This document shows, piece by piece, positions 53,246 to 61,918 of a stretch of DNA of 64,000 bases (position 1 is the stretch's first letter; each line of letters starts with the position of its first letter). The stretch covers positions 186,001-250,000 of the forward strand of contig NZ_OZ026451.1 in assembly GCF_964019545.1 (NCBI RefSeq), written 5' to 3'. The position numbers and the translations under genes are program-made. This DNA is from Rickettsiella endosymbiont of Xylota segnis (GTDB lineage: Bacteria; Pseudomonadota; Gammaproteobacteria; Diplorickettsiales; Diplorickettsiaceae). The notes under the pieces were generated by a model. It made no database searches. It was not told the DNA's origin and was given only the letters and a program-made list of their open reading frames with translations.

Positions 53246-56200
53246 ATTAAAAATTTGGGCCGGCACAGCGAAAAAACAAAAACTATGGTAATTTCTTGTA
53301 ATTGTTTTATAAACTGCATTCCGTATTATTTTGCTACTAATAACTCGGGAAACTCTACTAGCTTGCTTTGCTACAGTAGCTAAATCAGTCGTCATTAAAT
53401 ATTTGCCGCGAGTTAGTTCGCCTATTGCAAACAATCTAGGGTTAAGTTGTTTTTGTGAATTAAACACTTGTAAAGTTTCGGGCTTAATATCAATTCCCCC
53501 TAGGGAATGTTGTCGGATCAATCCTTGATTTAACATATTAATAAATAGAGGTTGACGTTTGATATTATAACCTGGGCCGGTGGCATTAAAGAGATAGTTT
53601 GTTTTAACACTCTCGGTTTTTCCTTGTAAAATAAACTTTTCATCTTGATGCTTAATAAGTTGTAGACCTCCTAATACTTTTAATTGGCCTGATTCGAGTA
53701 AATTTTTAACTTTATAAGCATTTTCTAAGGGAAAAGCCGCTAAGTAAGTCATAAATAAAGAACTATATTCCAATATAAATTTTCTTTGATTCTCTAAATC
53801 CATTCTTTGCCAAATATCCGGAACTATAGGATAAAAAGAAAACATGACTTGTTGCCAAGGTTTGGTATCTCGTTCAGCTTGATCAATTTCTTTATTTATC
53901 CAGCTCAAAGGTTTAATATCCTGATAGGATTTTGCAATAGAATCAAAGCTACAAGGTTTATTTAAAGCTAAACCGATTTCTTTAAAGAACATTTTGAGTA
54001 TGTAGGATAATTGAATTGAGTCTGGCAAAGAATCTAATTTCAAATATTGCAATTGATATGGAAGAATAGTTTTTGCTAAAACCGTAGGTAGTAAACCATT
54101 GTGCGAAATCATTGTGATGAGACCACGGTGTTTTTGATTTATAAGTTTGACCGCAACATCAATGGCAGTTAATCGAGTCCCTAGAATTCCCACTGGTTCA
54201 TTGGGTTGAATTTCTAAAAAAGTATCATTATTCCATGGATTATGTGAATACCCAGGTTTTCCAATATATTCGTTATAGATATCGGATGGCATATGACCTG
54301 TACATAAAATGACGTAATCTGCTTTTAAATCTCCCTGAGTGTTTTTAACAAGTAAGCGATTAGCTTTAAATTTACTTATATTAACTACCTTTGTAGAGGT
54401 AAGATAGGATACTTTGATGTTCCATTTTGCAGCTTCTGATTGAAATTTTTTAGCAAGGTAATTTAAGTATTGTCCAAAAATATAACGTGGCGGGAATTCA
54501 CTCTTGTCAGCATAATTAGGGTAATTAAAGCATAACCAAGCAGAAAATTCGCCTTTTTTATCTGGAATAGGTTCCATTATATTTTTTGGAAGATTCAAAA
54601 TATAAGCTTCTTCTTTTTGAGAATAAGGTATTCCCATACCTATGTCTTTATTTTTTTCAATCACAATGATTTCTAATGCTTTATTTAAAGTGCTGAATTT
54701 TATTTCATTCAGGAGTTGCCAACATAAAGAAACTGCAGCAGGTCCTCCGCCAATTATGACAATCCGATTGATTTCTTTTTGCGATAATTCTTCACTTAAG
54801 TTTTTGATAGCAGCTGACAATTCTTTGATAGTTTTTATTGGCAATGAAACGTGTAAAGAAAGTTTTAAGCGTTTATTAATTTCTTCCATCATTTGAACAA
54901 ACTGTAAAGAGGAACCACCTAAATCATAAAAATTATTCTGAAGTCCAATTTCTTCAATTTGAAGAATTTCTCGCCATATTTTTACCAATTCAGCTTCTAA
55001 AGGAGTACTCGGTCGTATAAATTCAGGAGTTAATTCTTTGAGAATTGTTTGAGAAACAATCTTTCTATCAAGTTTACCATTTATAGTGAGCGCAATTTTT
55101 TTTACCACAAAAAATTTGGTAGGCACAGTAAAATTTGATACCCCATCATTCAAATACTTCCTTAATTCATCATAGGTAATTGTTTGATCGGTTAAATCGA
55201 TAAAACAATTTAGTAAAGTTTTATTAGCATAAGTTTCAGGGATAACCAGGGCTTGATTAATGCCTTGATGTTGGTTAAGTAAAGACTCAATGATCGATAA
55301 TTCTATTCGTTTACCATCATATTTAATATGTAATTGATTTCGACCTAAAAATTCTAAATTTCCATCAGAAGAAAATCGCCCTTTATCTCCGGTTTTATAA
55401 ATTTTCTGGGTGGGAATATAAGGGTCAGGGAAAAAACGTTCGATCGAAATTTGCGGTAGGTTTAAGTAGCTACCCACTCCGCTTCCTCCAATATATATTT
55501 CGCCTTCTTCTCCTTCAGGAACTTGTTGCATTTGTTCATCTAGTAAATAAATTTTTACATGGGGAAAAGGTTTTCCTGCAGGCACAATCGAAGTCGATGG
55601 TAATATCAATGCAGAGTCTTCTTCAAAGTAGGTACTATCAATAGTTGTTTCACTTAAACCATATGAATTAATAATTCGAGCATTAGGAGAGCAAAGTAAT
55701 TTCACACGGCGGTATTCATCCATAGACCACTGATCTGAACCACAAAGAAGTAGTCGGAATGTTTCTAATTTAAGTCGTTCTTTTTCTGAAAAATTTAACA
55801 AACCTCTCAGCGTTGATGGTACAAATTCTGCACAGCTAATCTGATGCTTACTTATTAAGTTATATAACTCTTTTGGTTGTAATAAAGTTTTTTTGGAACA
55901 AAGCACCAATTGTGCACCTGAACATAACGCACGAACCCAATCGCCCACAAAAACATCGAATCCAAGTGCTGCCATTTGCAGATGAACATCATTTTTTGTT
56001 AACTGGTACACTAACTCCCATGAATAAAAGGTATCCAAAAGATTTTGATGAGTAACGACAACATATTTAGGATTTCCAGTTGTTCCTGAAGTTAATATTC
56101 CGTAAGCCATATCATGGCCAGTTTCCTCTCTCACAGGGACAAATTTTTCAGGAATACCAGACAAAATAAGGGGAAAATTACTCAAATTAATGATAATCCC

Positions 56201-56560
56201 CGAATAATCTTTAAAATGATCTAATAGACTAGATTGGCTTACAATATGCTTTGCTTGAATAGTTTCTAAAATTGGATAAGGAGATTTTTCTAATTGTACA
56301 GGGTTAAAAAGGAAGAAAGCAGCGCCAGTTTTTAATATTGCCAAAATAGCTATAAACGTTTCTATATTTTTTTCTACAAATAAAGGTACTAGATCTCCTG
56401 GTTTTACCCCTTGGTTGCTCATAACATGAGCAAGCTGATTAGCCATTCTATTTAATTCTTTATAAGTTATTTTTTTATCTTCATGAATTATTGCTATTTT
56501 ATTTGGATATAATTCTGCTTGTTTTTCGAACAATTTATTTATTTTTATAATTTTAGACAT
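53183..56560 (-). CDS. NRPS-like synthetase: adenylation domain, carrier domain and FAD/NAD(P)-binding domain
   Basis: Three linked modules. Residues 1-510: amino-acid adenylation domain with A3 TSGTTGNPK (157-165), A4 FDVFVGDW (201-208), A5 NSYGLSETT, A7 YKTGDKGRF, A8 near GRNQLHIKYDGKR and A10 NGKLDRK with K496. Residues 520-590: peptidyl-carrier domain, DLGGSSL with the phosphopantetheine Ser551. Residues 598-1100: flavoprotein with GGGPAAVS, ATGPGYN and AIGELTRGKYLMTTD signatures (NAD_binding_9-like). The ten-residue code reads D V G E L C S I D K, close to known ornithine codes. There is no condensation or thioesterase domain. The last residues come from the GC-rich insertion. Probably it loads and oxidises one amino acid. 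Confidence 0.85.
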   Translation of the reverse strand: MSKIIKINKLFEKQAELYPNKIAIIHEDKKITYKELNRMANQLAHVMSNQGVKPGDLVPLFVEKNIETFIAILAILKTGAAFFLFNPVQLEKSPYPILETIQAKHIVSQSSLLDHFKDYSGIIINLSNFPLILSGIPEKFVPVREETGHDMAYGILTSGTTGNPKYVVVTHQNLLDTFYSWELVYQLTKNDVHLQMAALGFDVFVGDWVRALCSGAQLVLCSKKTLLQPKELYNLISKHQISCAEFVPSTLRGLLNFSEKERLKLETFRLLLCGSDQWSMDEYRRVKLLCSPNARIINSYGLSETTIDSTYFEEDSALILPSTSIVPAGKPFPHVKIYLLDEQMQQVPEGEEGEIYIGGSGVGSYLNLPQISIERFFPDPYIPTQKIYKTGDKGRFSSDGNLEFLGRNQLHIKYDGKRIELSIIESLLNQHQGINQALVIPETYANKTLLNCFIDLTDQTITYDELRKYLNDGVSNFTVPTKFFVVKKIALTINGKLDRKIVSQTILKELTPEFIRPSTPLEAELVKIWREILQIEEIGLQNNFYDLGGSSLQFVQMMEEINKRLKLSLHVSLPIKTIKELSAAIKNLSEELSQKEINRIVIIGGGPAAVSLCWQLLNEIKFSTLNKALEIIVIEKNKDIGMGIPYSQKEEAYILNLPKNIMEPIPDKKGEFSAWLCFNYPNYADKSEFPPRYIFGQYLNYLAKKFQSEAAKWNIKVSYLTSTKVVNISKFKANRLLVKNTQGDLKADYVILCTGHMPSDIYNEYIGKPGYSHNPWNNDTFLEIQPNEPVGILGTRLTAIDVAVKLINQKHRGLITMISHNGLLPTVLAKTILPYQLQYLKLDSLPDSIQLSYILKMFFKEIGLALNKPCSFDSIAKSYQDIKPLSWINKEIDQAERDTKPWQQVMFSFYPIVPDIWQRMDLENQRKFILEYSSLFMTYLAAFPLENAYKVKNLLESGQLKVLGGLQLIKHQDEKFILQGKTESVKTNYLFNATGPGYNIKRQPLFINMLNQGLIRQHSLGGIDIKPETLQVFNSQKQLNPRLFAIGELTRGKYLMTTDLATVAKQASRVSRVISSKIIRNAVYKTITRNYHSFCFFAVPAQIFNNFPSIDETRRERSSESRSPR

Positions 56561-56652
56561 AATTTATTAAATATTTAGTAAAGTTATTTGAGTTCAAATA
56601 AAACGCGCAGACTTTAACATAAATTAAAATAATTAAAAAAATTAATCAATTT

Positions 56653-57747
56653 TTAATAAAAATACAATTTTCTAGCTACTAAGCTACCTAAAAAGCCAAA
56701 TAAGTTCATCAAGGTAGAGAATACCACTATGATTGTGCCCATCGGTGCTTTTGGAATCTCAATCGCTTTACGGTGTAATGAGTAAAAAATGAGTCCTGCG
56801 CTCATGCAAAACAACAAAACAGCACTCATTACCCAAAATAAATGCTGAGAGAAATACACTAAAGCCCATAAACTTAAAATAAAAAAGGGTACTGTTAGAA
56901 ACATTCCGTTTTTAATAATTTTTTCTATCGATCCAATCAATAGATTTTTTAAATTTATACCCACAATAAAAGCTCCATACACGAATAACTGAATAACCCC
57001 AAATTGAATGAGATTGAGCTTTAAATAGTCTATTAAATAAAAAGGACTTAGGGTATTCCAAGCGACTAAACTGGCCAATAAAAAACAAAATAATAAGGTA
57101 TAAACCCAAAATTTGAGATTAGTTAAAATGGTTTGATAATCAATTATTATTTTTTTGAGATTTAACCTTTCTAATTGAGGTCGATCCGAAGGCATATAGG
57201 TATACAGTAAACATAAACCTAAGACGGTAATAGCAGTTAAACCAATGAATAATTCTCTCCAGTTTATCCATTGTAATAACAACCCGCCTAATAGCGGCCC
57301 TAGGGCGGGCGCCAAAATAGTAATACTTCCCATCCATGATATCGTTTTGACGGCTTGCTCTCTTTCCATAAATTCATGGATAGTCGCATATCCCGCTATT
57401 AAAATGGTGCTCACAACACAGCCTTGGAAAAATCTACCGACAAGAAACCAAATGATCGAATGAGTGAGGCTACAAAGTAAGGTAACGCATAAGAAGAGGA
57501 TTCCACCACTAAGCAATATCTTCTTCCGCCCATAATGATCGGACAGTGGCCCTAATATTACTTGGAAGGCTGATGCCCCTAAAAACCAGAAAGCAATACT
57601 CAATTGAGCAGTAGCATTGATTACATGAAAGCTTTTGGTTATTTCGGGTAAAGCAGGCAAAAATAGATTATTGGATAAATACAAAGGCAATTCATAAAGA
57701 ATTAAACTTAGCGGAAATAAAAGTGTTATTTTTTTATTAAGACTCAT
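56653..57747 (-). CDS. MFS drug-resistance-type exporter (Bcr/CflA family)
   Basis: Inner-membrane major facilitator with 10-12 predicted helices in 364 aa, a little shorter than the usual 390-400. The N terminus (LYLSNNLFLPALPEITKSF) and GPLSDHYGRKKILL (MFS motif A between TM2 and TM3) are typical of Bcr/CflA exporters, as is GRFFQGCVVSTI. It starts at the ATGA overlap with the regulator gene, with GAAGGAG as ribosome site, and precedes the synthetase by about 90 bases. Context suggests export of the synthetase product. Confidence 0.87.
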   Translation of the reverse strand: MSLNKKITLLFPLSLILYELPLYLSNNLFLPALPEITKSFHVINATAQLSIAFWFLGASAFQVILGPLSDHYGRKKILLSGGILFLCVTLLCSLTHSIIWFLVGRFFQGCVVSTILIAGYATIHEFMEREQAVKTISWMGSITILAPALGPLLGGLLLQWINWRELFIGLTAITVLGLCLLYTYMPSDRPQLERLNLKKIIIDYQTILTNLKFWVYTLLFCFLLASLVAWNTLSPFYLIDYLKLNLIQFGVIQLFVYGAFIVGINLKNLLIGSIEKIIKNGMFLTVPFFILSLWALVYFSQHLFWVMSAVLLFCMSAGLIFYSLHRKAIEIPKAPMGTIIVVFSTLMNLFGFLGSLVARKLYFY

Positions 57748-58421
57748 AAATTCTCCTTCTCTACCATATAGCCGACGCCACGTATTGTTCGAATAAAATG
57801 GGGATTGCCTAATTTCTTTCGTATATTGTGAACATGAACTTCGAGCGCATTGCTATCGATTTCATCGTTCCAACCGTATAGACATTGATTCAGTGAATTA
57901 CGAGAAACAACATGACCCACATTTTCTAATAATTTTTGTAATAAGCTAAATTCACGACGAGAAAAGCTAATATCCTGTCCTTTAAGTGTGACAGTTAATG
58001 AATTGGGGTTTAATTCAATATCTCGATAAGTCAAAAGAGGAGAAGCCCGATTGTTTGAATATCGACGTTGTAACGCTCGAATCCTGGCGGATAGTTCAGC
58101 CAAGTCAACAGGTTTAGTTAAGTAATCATCAGCGCCATTATCGAAAGCTTTTATTTTATCTTGAGCAGATTGATTATATGTTAAAATAAGTACCGGTATT
58201 GTGATTCCTGCAGCACGTATCTTATATAGAACACTTAATTTGGATACCTCCGATGAATTTAAATTGAATAGAATTACCTCGAATATTTCTGTTTTTATAA
58301 AACTTAATAAGATCTTCCCTTCAGACAGTCGATCTATTGTATAACCATATTGTTTTAACCCTTTTTGTACTTCATCATTCTCATTTGAACTTCCATCCTC
58401 TTCCACTAATAGAATGCGCAT
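57744..58421 (-). CDS. OmpR/PhoB-type response regulator lacking the phospho-acceptor Asp
   Basis: 225 aa: receiver domain (1-118) and winged-helix DNA-binding domain (125-222, FSRREFSLLQKLLENVGHVV, ALEVHVHNIRKKLG, IRTIRGVGYMVEKE). In the receiver, the acidic pocket (VEED) and the late Lys (YLTKPVD) are kept. The phospho-acceptor position after strand 3 reads VILFNLNS, with Asn53 in place of Asp. Such atypical regulators act without phosphorylation or respond to ligands. It is translationally coupled to the exporter gene and is its likely local regulator. Confidence 0.88.
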   Translation of the reverse strand: MRILLVEEDGSSNENDEVQKGLKQYGYTIDRLSEGKILLSFIKTEIFEVILFNLNSSEVSKLSVLYKIRAAGITIPVLILTYNQSAQDKIKAFDNGADDYLTKPVDLAELSARIRALQRRYSNNRASPLLTYRDIELNPNSLTVTLKGQDISFSRREFSLLQKLLENVGHVVSRNSLNQCLYGWNDEIDSNALEVHVHNIRKKLGNPHFIRTIRGVGYMVEKENL

Positions 58422-58470
58422 AATTTCCTCATTTTTATTATTTTTATAGGGGTAGTCATCTCCTAAGACT

Positions 58471-59091
58471 TTAGGGATTTGAACTTTCTGAAGTACTTAA
58501 TTTTTCAGGGGGCAAGCGGGATAAGTCATCCAATTCATTATATTCCATAATACTTTCTAAGGCGTCGACTAGAATTGAAAATTGAAGATTATCTAGACAG
58601 CATAGTTTTTCTAACAATTCTTTTTTACCACCATTCGCTTTCCATTCCTGTTCAATAATTTTTATTCTATGACGGAATTTCCTTTCGTATCGTTGGAGTG
58701 CAGAACATTCACCAATTGCTATTTTTAAGACTTGGATCTTGCACGGTTTTGTTAAAGCTCCATCCGCGCCCCAACTTAAATACATCTCTTCGTTTTTTTT
58801 ATGAACGAAGGCACTCCATACGATTATCGGCGTACCTACATTTCGGCTCTTATTCTTGTTACGTATGAGGGGAATAACTTCTTTTCCAGAGATCCCCTTG
58901 TTCCTTACATCCGTTAGGATTAAATCGTATTGTTTATCCTGTGCCATTTTTACAGCTTTCTCACCCTCATCCGCTAAATCAACCTCATAATTAAGTTGTT
59001 GTAAAAAATGGGTCATGACTCTTTGACAAGCTTCATCATCTTCTATAAGTAATGCATGCGCAGGATTAATTTTTTGTTTTTCCGGTTCCAT
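58471..59091 (-). CDS. Single-domain response regulator with helical C-terminal extension
   Basis: Residues 12-130 form a complete receiver: LLIEDDEA (acidic pair), YDLILTDVRNKG (phospho-acceptor Asp), IIVWSAF (Ser in the Thr position) and LTKPCK (Lys). The C-terminal 70 residues are helical with no DNA-binding motif that I recognise (LQRYERKFRHRIKIIEQEW, LQFSILVDALESIMEY). It could pass phosphate from a hybrid kinase or bind partner proteins. It has an AAGGA site and lies 50 bases upstream of the OmpR-type gene, in the same direction. Confidence 0.8.
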   Translation of the reverse strand: MEPEKQKINPAHALLIEDDEACQRVMTHFLQQLNYEVDLADEGEKAVKMAQDKQYDLILTDVRNKGISGKEVIPLIRNKNKSRNVGTPIIVWSAFVHKKNEEMYLSWGADGALTKPCKIQVLKIAIGECSALQRYERKFRHRIKIIEQEWKANGGKKELLEKLCCLDNLQFSILVDALESIMEYNELDDLSRLPPEKLSTSESSNP

Positions 59092-59120
59092 GTTTTTTCC
59101 TTGTTCAACTAAAAAATAAG

Positions 59121-59843
59121 TTAAGAATTTAATTTAGAGACCCTATGCTCAAGCTCAATGAGCAGCTCAGAACTTTTTGTTTCTGGAAAGAAGAGATAAC
59201 GATTGTTGATGCATTTATTGACAATAAAGGCAATTCCTAAAGTTGAAATCAGTGCAGCAAGATTAGTTAATATTTTTTTACAGCCACGATGTTGTTCTAA
59301 CAGAGGCCTGGCTTCATTAAAAATAGCCAATACATTGGTTTTATATTCAAAATAATTAATTTTTTTCTCTTGAAAATAAAATTGATTCGAATTGCGTAAT
59401 GTAAGAACTACCCAACTCGCTTCTGTTCCGACTAATTCATGCCCGCGATGAAGTAGCTCTAAAGCTTTTTTATCCAAGGCATCTAGTTGAATTTCAATAT
59501 CAGCAAAGATTAAAAAATCTGGACTAATATTTGATTGGTAGTCTGGAAATTTAAACTCATTTAAACTATCTGTTTTTAAGAAAAGTAATTCAGTTTCCCT
59601 AAGCTTTTTTACCGAATTAAGATCATCTACGGATTTAAATTGATTGATTAAATTACTTAATGTACTCGTTCCTATATTGAGAGATTCTAATTCATCTCTC
59701 GGGACATAGGGAGCTATCTTATCGTCAATATAGATATAAGATTTTTGGGTAGCAATAATTTGTTTTTGGTTTTCTAATCTCTCTAAAAGGACTACTAAAC
59801 AGGCTTTTATTGCTTCTGTTTTATTATTATTTTCGATTGACAT
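59121..59843 (-). CDS. Unknown protein with one C-terminal membrane segment
   Basis: 240 aa. Residues 1-190 are soluble and helical (ACLVVLLERLENQKQIIATQK, IEIQLDALDKKALELLHRG). A single hydrophobic segment lies near 198-213 (LTNLAALISTLGIAFIV), followed by a short polar tail. It would be a tail-anchored-like inner-membrane protein with its bulk in the cytoplasm, or, if secreted, a candidate membrane-targeted effector. I recognise no family. It lies between two receiver-type genes in the same direction. Confidence 0.65.
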   Translation of the reverse strand: MSIENNNKTEAIKACLVVLLERLENQKQIIATQKSYIYIDDKIAPYVPRDELESLNIGTSTLSNLINQFKSVDDLNSVKKLRETELLFLKTDSLNEFKFPDYQSNISPDFLIFADIEIQLDALDKKALELLHRGHELVGTEASWVVLTLRNSNQFYFQEKKINYFEYKTNVLAIFNEARPLLEQHRGCKKILTNLAALISTLGIAFIVNKCINNRYLFFPETKSSELLIELEHRVSKLNS

Positions 59844-59866
59844 ATTAGTTTTTCTCTGGATGGAAT

Positions 59867-60292
59867 TTAAAACTTTTTGTAGATATATTTTCTATCTTCT
59901 GAGAGATAAATGATTTCTTCTCCATTCAATAGAAGAAAAATGTTTTTAGGGAAATCACGTTTTTTAAGAGCGTAAGAATTTTCTATATTTGAGCTAACAA
60001 GATAAAGTTTAGTCTTTTTATTTTTACTCTCTTTGATATCAGTTAATATTTCATCCAATTTATAAAAAATACGATCAACATCTAAATAAATGACATGATA
60101 TTTTGAAAAATGTAATTCCGTAATAAATGAATCCAGACTTTGCTGTGGTTTAACAAAGAATTTAAAATTATCCTCAGCAATAGTAATGAATTTTTTTATA
60201 AATTCTGTGCGGTAAGAAAACACTAATGCTTTTTCGCGATTGTCCCAAGAATAATCTACTTTAAATTGTTTTATCGTTTTATTTTTTTCCAT
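59867..60292 (-). CDS. Unknown protein with receiver-like pattern
   Basis: 141 aa. The strand and helix order resembles a receiver domain: ALVFSYRTEFIKKFITIAED (strand 1, helix 1), YHVIYLDVDRIF (strand 3 with a central Asp) and TKLYLVSSN (strand 4). The acidic pair after strand 1 is missing and the Lys loop is not clear, so any receiver would be degenerate. Its place among true response regulators supports the idea, but it remains an inference. Confidence 0.55.
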   Translation of the reverse strand: MEKNKTIKQFKVDYSWDNREKALVFSYRTEFIKKFITIAEDNFKFFVKPQQSLDSFITELHFSKYHVIYLDVDRIFYKLDEILTDIKESKNKKTKLYLVSSNIENSYALKKRDFPKNIFLLLNGEEIIYLSEDRKYIYKKF

Positions 60293-60326
60293 GATGACAC
60301 CATGATTAATTTTTTAAATTTCTTTT

Positions 60327-60794
60327 TCAGATTAAAATATTTTCGATTTCGTGAGTTTTATTGATTTTTTGGATAGAATTTTCTTTCTTTAGATAAAGCA
60401 GAAAATCAATATTATCAACAGCTAAAATTCCTGCTTGACTTGCCCTATAAACAGTATTGGGTATATTTTTGGCATTTAATTTTTGAGAAACTCGGGCACG
60501 GAATTTATGAACACTATCTTCTTTAATTCCAAGGACATTTCCCGTTTCTTTTGCCTCCCACCCCCATGCAGTTAATAAAATACAGCCTAGTTCATGATCT
60601 GAAAGATCCCCTAAAAAGGCGTCGTTATTTAAATTTTTATGTGAATGAAAAAGTATCTCTAATCTCAGTTGTAGCGGACTAGGATTTTTAATGCCCCTTT
60701 TGATTAGTGATAATCGAGCACGTGATTGATAATGATCTTTTTCTCGAGTGAGGACGTCAGACCAAATAGCTTCCCTTTCTTTACTATAAGCCAT
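60327..60794 (-). CDS. LuxR/GerE-type transcriptional regulator
   Basis: 155 aa with AGGGGA six bases before the ATG. The C-terminal half is a LuxR-type helix-turn-helix: LSDHELGCILLTAWGWEAKE, TGNVLGIKEDSVHKFRARVSQKL and YRASQAGIL. The N-terminal 70 residues are helical and basic (RSRARLSLIKRGIKNPS), with no autoinducer or receiver domain. It is the promoter-proximal gene of the minus-strand run that ends at the synthetase and kinase, so it may switch on the entire cluster. Confidence 0.8.
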   Translation of the reverse strand: MAYSKEREAIWSDVLTREKDHYQSRARLSLIKRGIKNPSPLQLRLEILFHSHKNLNNDAFLGDLSDHELGCILLTAWGWEAKETGNVLGIKEDSVHKFRARVSQKLNAKNIPNTVYRASQAGILAVDNIDFLLYLKKENSIQKINKTHEIENILI

Positions 60795-60997
60795 TTGAAT
60801 CCCCTGAAATTTGGGGATTATAAAAAAATAAAAAACCGGTAAACATTACATATCCTATTTTTATTTTGGATACGCATATTCTGAATATATAACAATTTAG
60901 ATGGAATTCCTTTAATTGGAACTCAAGATATTTGACTTCCAAAAACAGGATATTGATTTTTTTAAAAAAAAGATTATTTAGGTTTAATAATTTGCTT

Positions 60998-61011
60998 CGA
61001 TCGAACGATCG
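60998..61011. promoter_or_regulatory. Tandem CGATCG palindrome upstream of the LuxR-type gene
   Basis: Two CGATCG hexamers separated by AA form a 14-base symmetric site about 200 bases upstream of the LuxR-type start. In this AT-rich gap it is a plausible operator. No direct evidence ties it to a protein. Confidence 0.3.
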
Positions 61012-61030
61012 ATATAAGCTGGATGTAACC

Positions 61031-61115
61031 ATGATTCAATTCCTCGTAGAATTGGTTGTGGCCAGGCACCGGTAGAGTGTTCAAGCACTCTATCGGTGTC
61101 CCCTTAACGGGGTTG
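61031..61115. other. Three-hairpin intergenic element
   Basis: Within the 330-base gap 60795-61125, three hairpins follow each other: CAATTC/GAATTG (61037-61054), a 13-bp stem CACCGGTAGAGTG/CACTCTATCGGTG with a 6-nt loop and one G-T pair (61067-61098), and CCCC/GGGG (61100-61112). The segment is GC-richer than its surroundings. It lies just beyond the stop of the phage gene at 61126. It could be a terminator array, a structured RNA or a mobile-element end. The rest of the gap holds nothing else that I can support. Confidence 0.55.
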
Positions 61116-61125
61116 GCGGTTAGGA

Positions 61126-61905
61126 TTAATTATTAAGTAAGTTTTTGACACGCTCCTCGACATTGAGGGGCGTTGTCTCTTCATCTAAGACAAAGGCCTT
61201 ATCAATTTCTAAAAAACCATCTTTGATCGATGTACCAATTCCTATCAAATCCTCCAAATCAGCCAAGGTGAATTCCTCAAAACTATTTTTATTGAAGTAT
61301 TTAAAGATTTTTGAATGACCCACACCTAGTTTTCTAAACCGTTCAAAGACCATACTGCGACGAGTACTTAAGGTTTTTTGATCACCTACGGCATACTGCA
61401 CCGCCTTATCATAAACTCTATCGATCAAAGCTTTTGGAATTACTTTGAAGATGGCATTACGCAAAGCAATAGAGCTAGCCGCATTTCCTGTTAAGGTTTG
61501 CATGTCACTGCTGTAGGTTGCACCGGTTGTAGTAACAATACTTCTTTTGACTTGACTGCTAATACGAACATTTCTTTCTAAATCCCAAGCAACACCTTCT
61601 GCGGTAATCGCTCTCCCATCATTTTCAACAATCCGACTTGCGGCATGGAGATTACCCCAGCTGGCTGCTGCGATCTCAGCGAGTCGAATAGAAGCGCCTT
61701 TAATTTCGGTGATCTTTCCATCTTTGCTTTTTCTAGTGAGACAATAAAAGCAAGATTGGGCGGTTTCTTCATCTTGTGTCGCTAATTGTGTTGCGAACTG
61801 AATAAAGTCATCTGGATTTCTTGGATAAGCCTTAGCAGTAGTAATCTGCATATCCAGTTCTGCACGGACTAATTTTCCTTGATCGCTGATTAATGGTTGA
61901 TTCAT
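61126..61905 (-). CDS. Conserved phage protein in the RecT position
   Basis: 259 aa. The segments TAKAYPRNPDDFIQFATQLAT, GASIRLAEIAAASWGNL, VAWDLERNVRISSQVKRS and TGNAASSIALRNAIFKVIP are typical of a phage family usually found beside an exonuclease, as here. I recall this family only as a conserved phage protein; single-strand annealing is an inference from its position after the RecE-like gene. A good AGGAGAA site precedes the ATG, and the gap to the nuclease gene is 13 bases. Confidence 0.7.
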   Translation of the reverse strand: MNQPLISDQGKLVRAELDMQITTAKAYPRNPDDFIQFATQLATQDEETAQSCFYCLTRKSKDGKITEIKGASIRLAEIAAASWGNLHAASRIVENDGRAITAEGVAWDLERNVRISSQVKRSIVTTTGATYSSDMQTLTGNAASSIALRNAIFKVIPKALIDRVYDKAVQYAVGDQKTLSTRRSMVFERFRKLGVGHSKIFKYFNKNSFEEFTLADLEDLIGIGTSIKDGFLEIDKAFVLDEETTPLNVEERVKNLLNN

Positions 61906-61918
61906 TTTATTCTCCTAT

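Noticed and set aside
52988-53250. Plus-strand ORFs of about 80 codons in the GC-rich element
   Set aside because: Several frames are open at once because stop codons are rare in GC-rich DNA; no ribosome site or family.
60784-61032. 82-codon minus-strand ORF upstream of the LuxR-type gene
   Set aside because: Low-complexity Phe/Ile/Lys composition typical of translated AT-rich intergenic DNA; it would overlap the regulator start and no good ribosome site precedes it.
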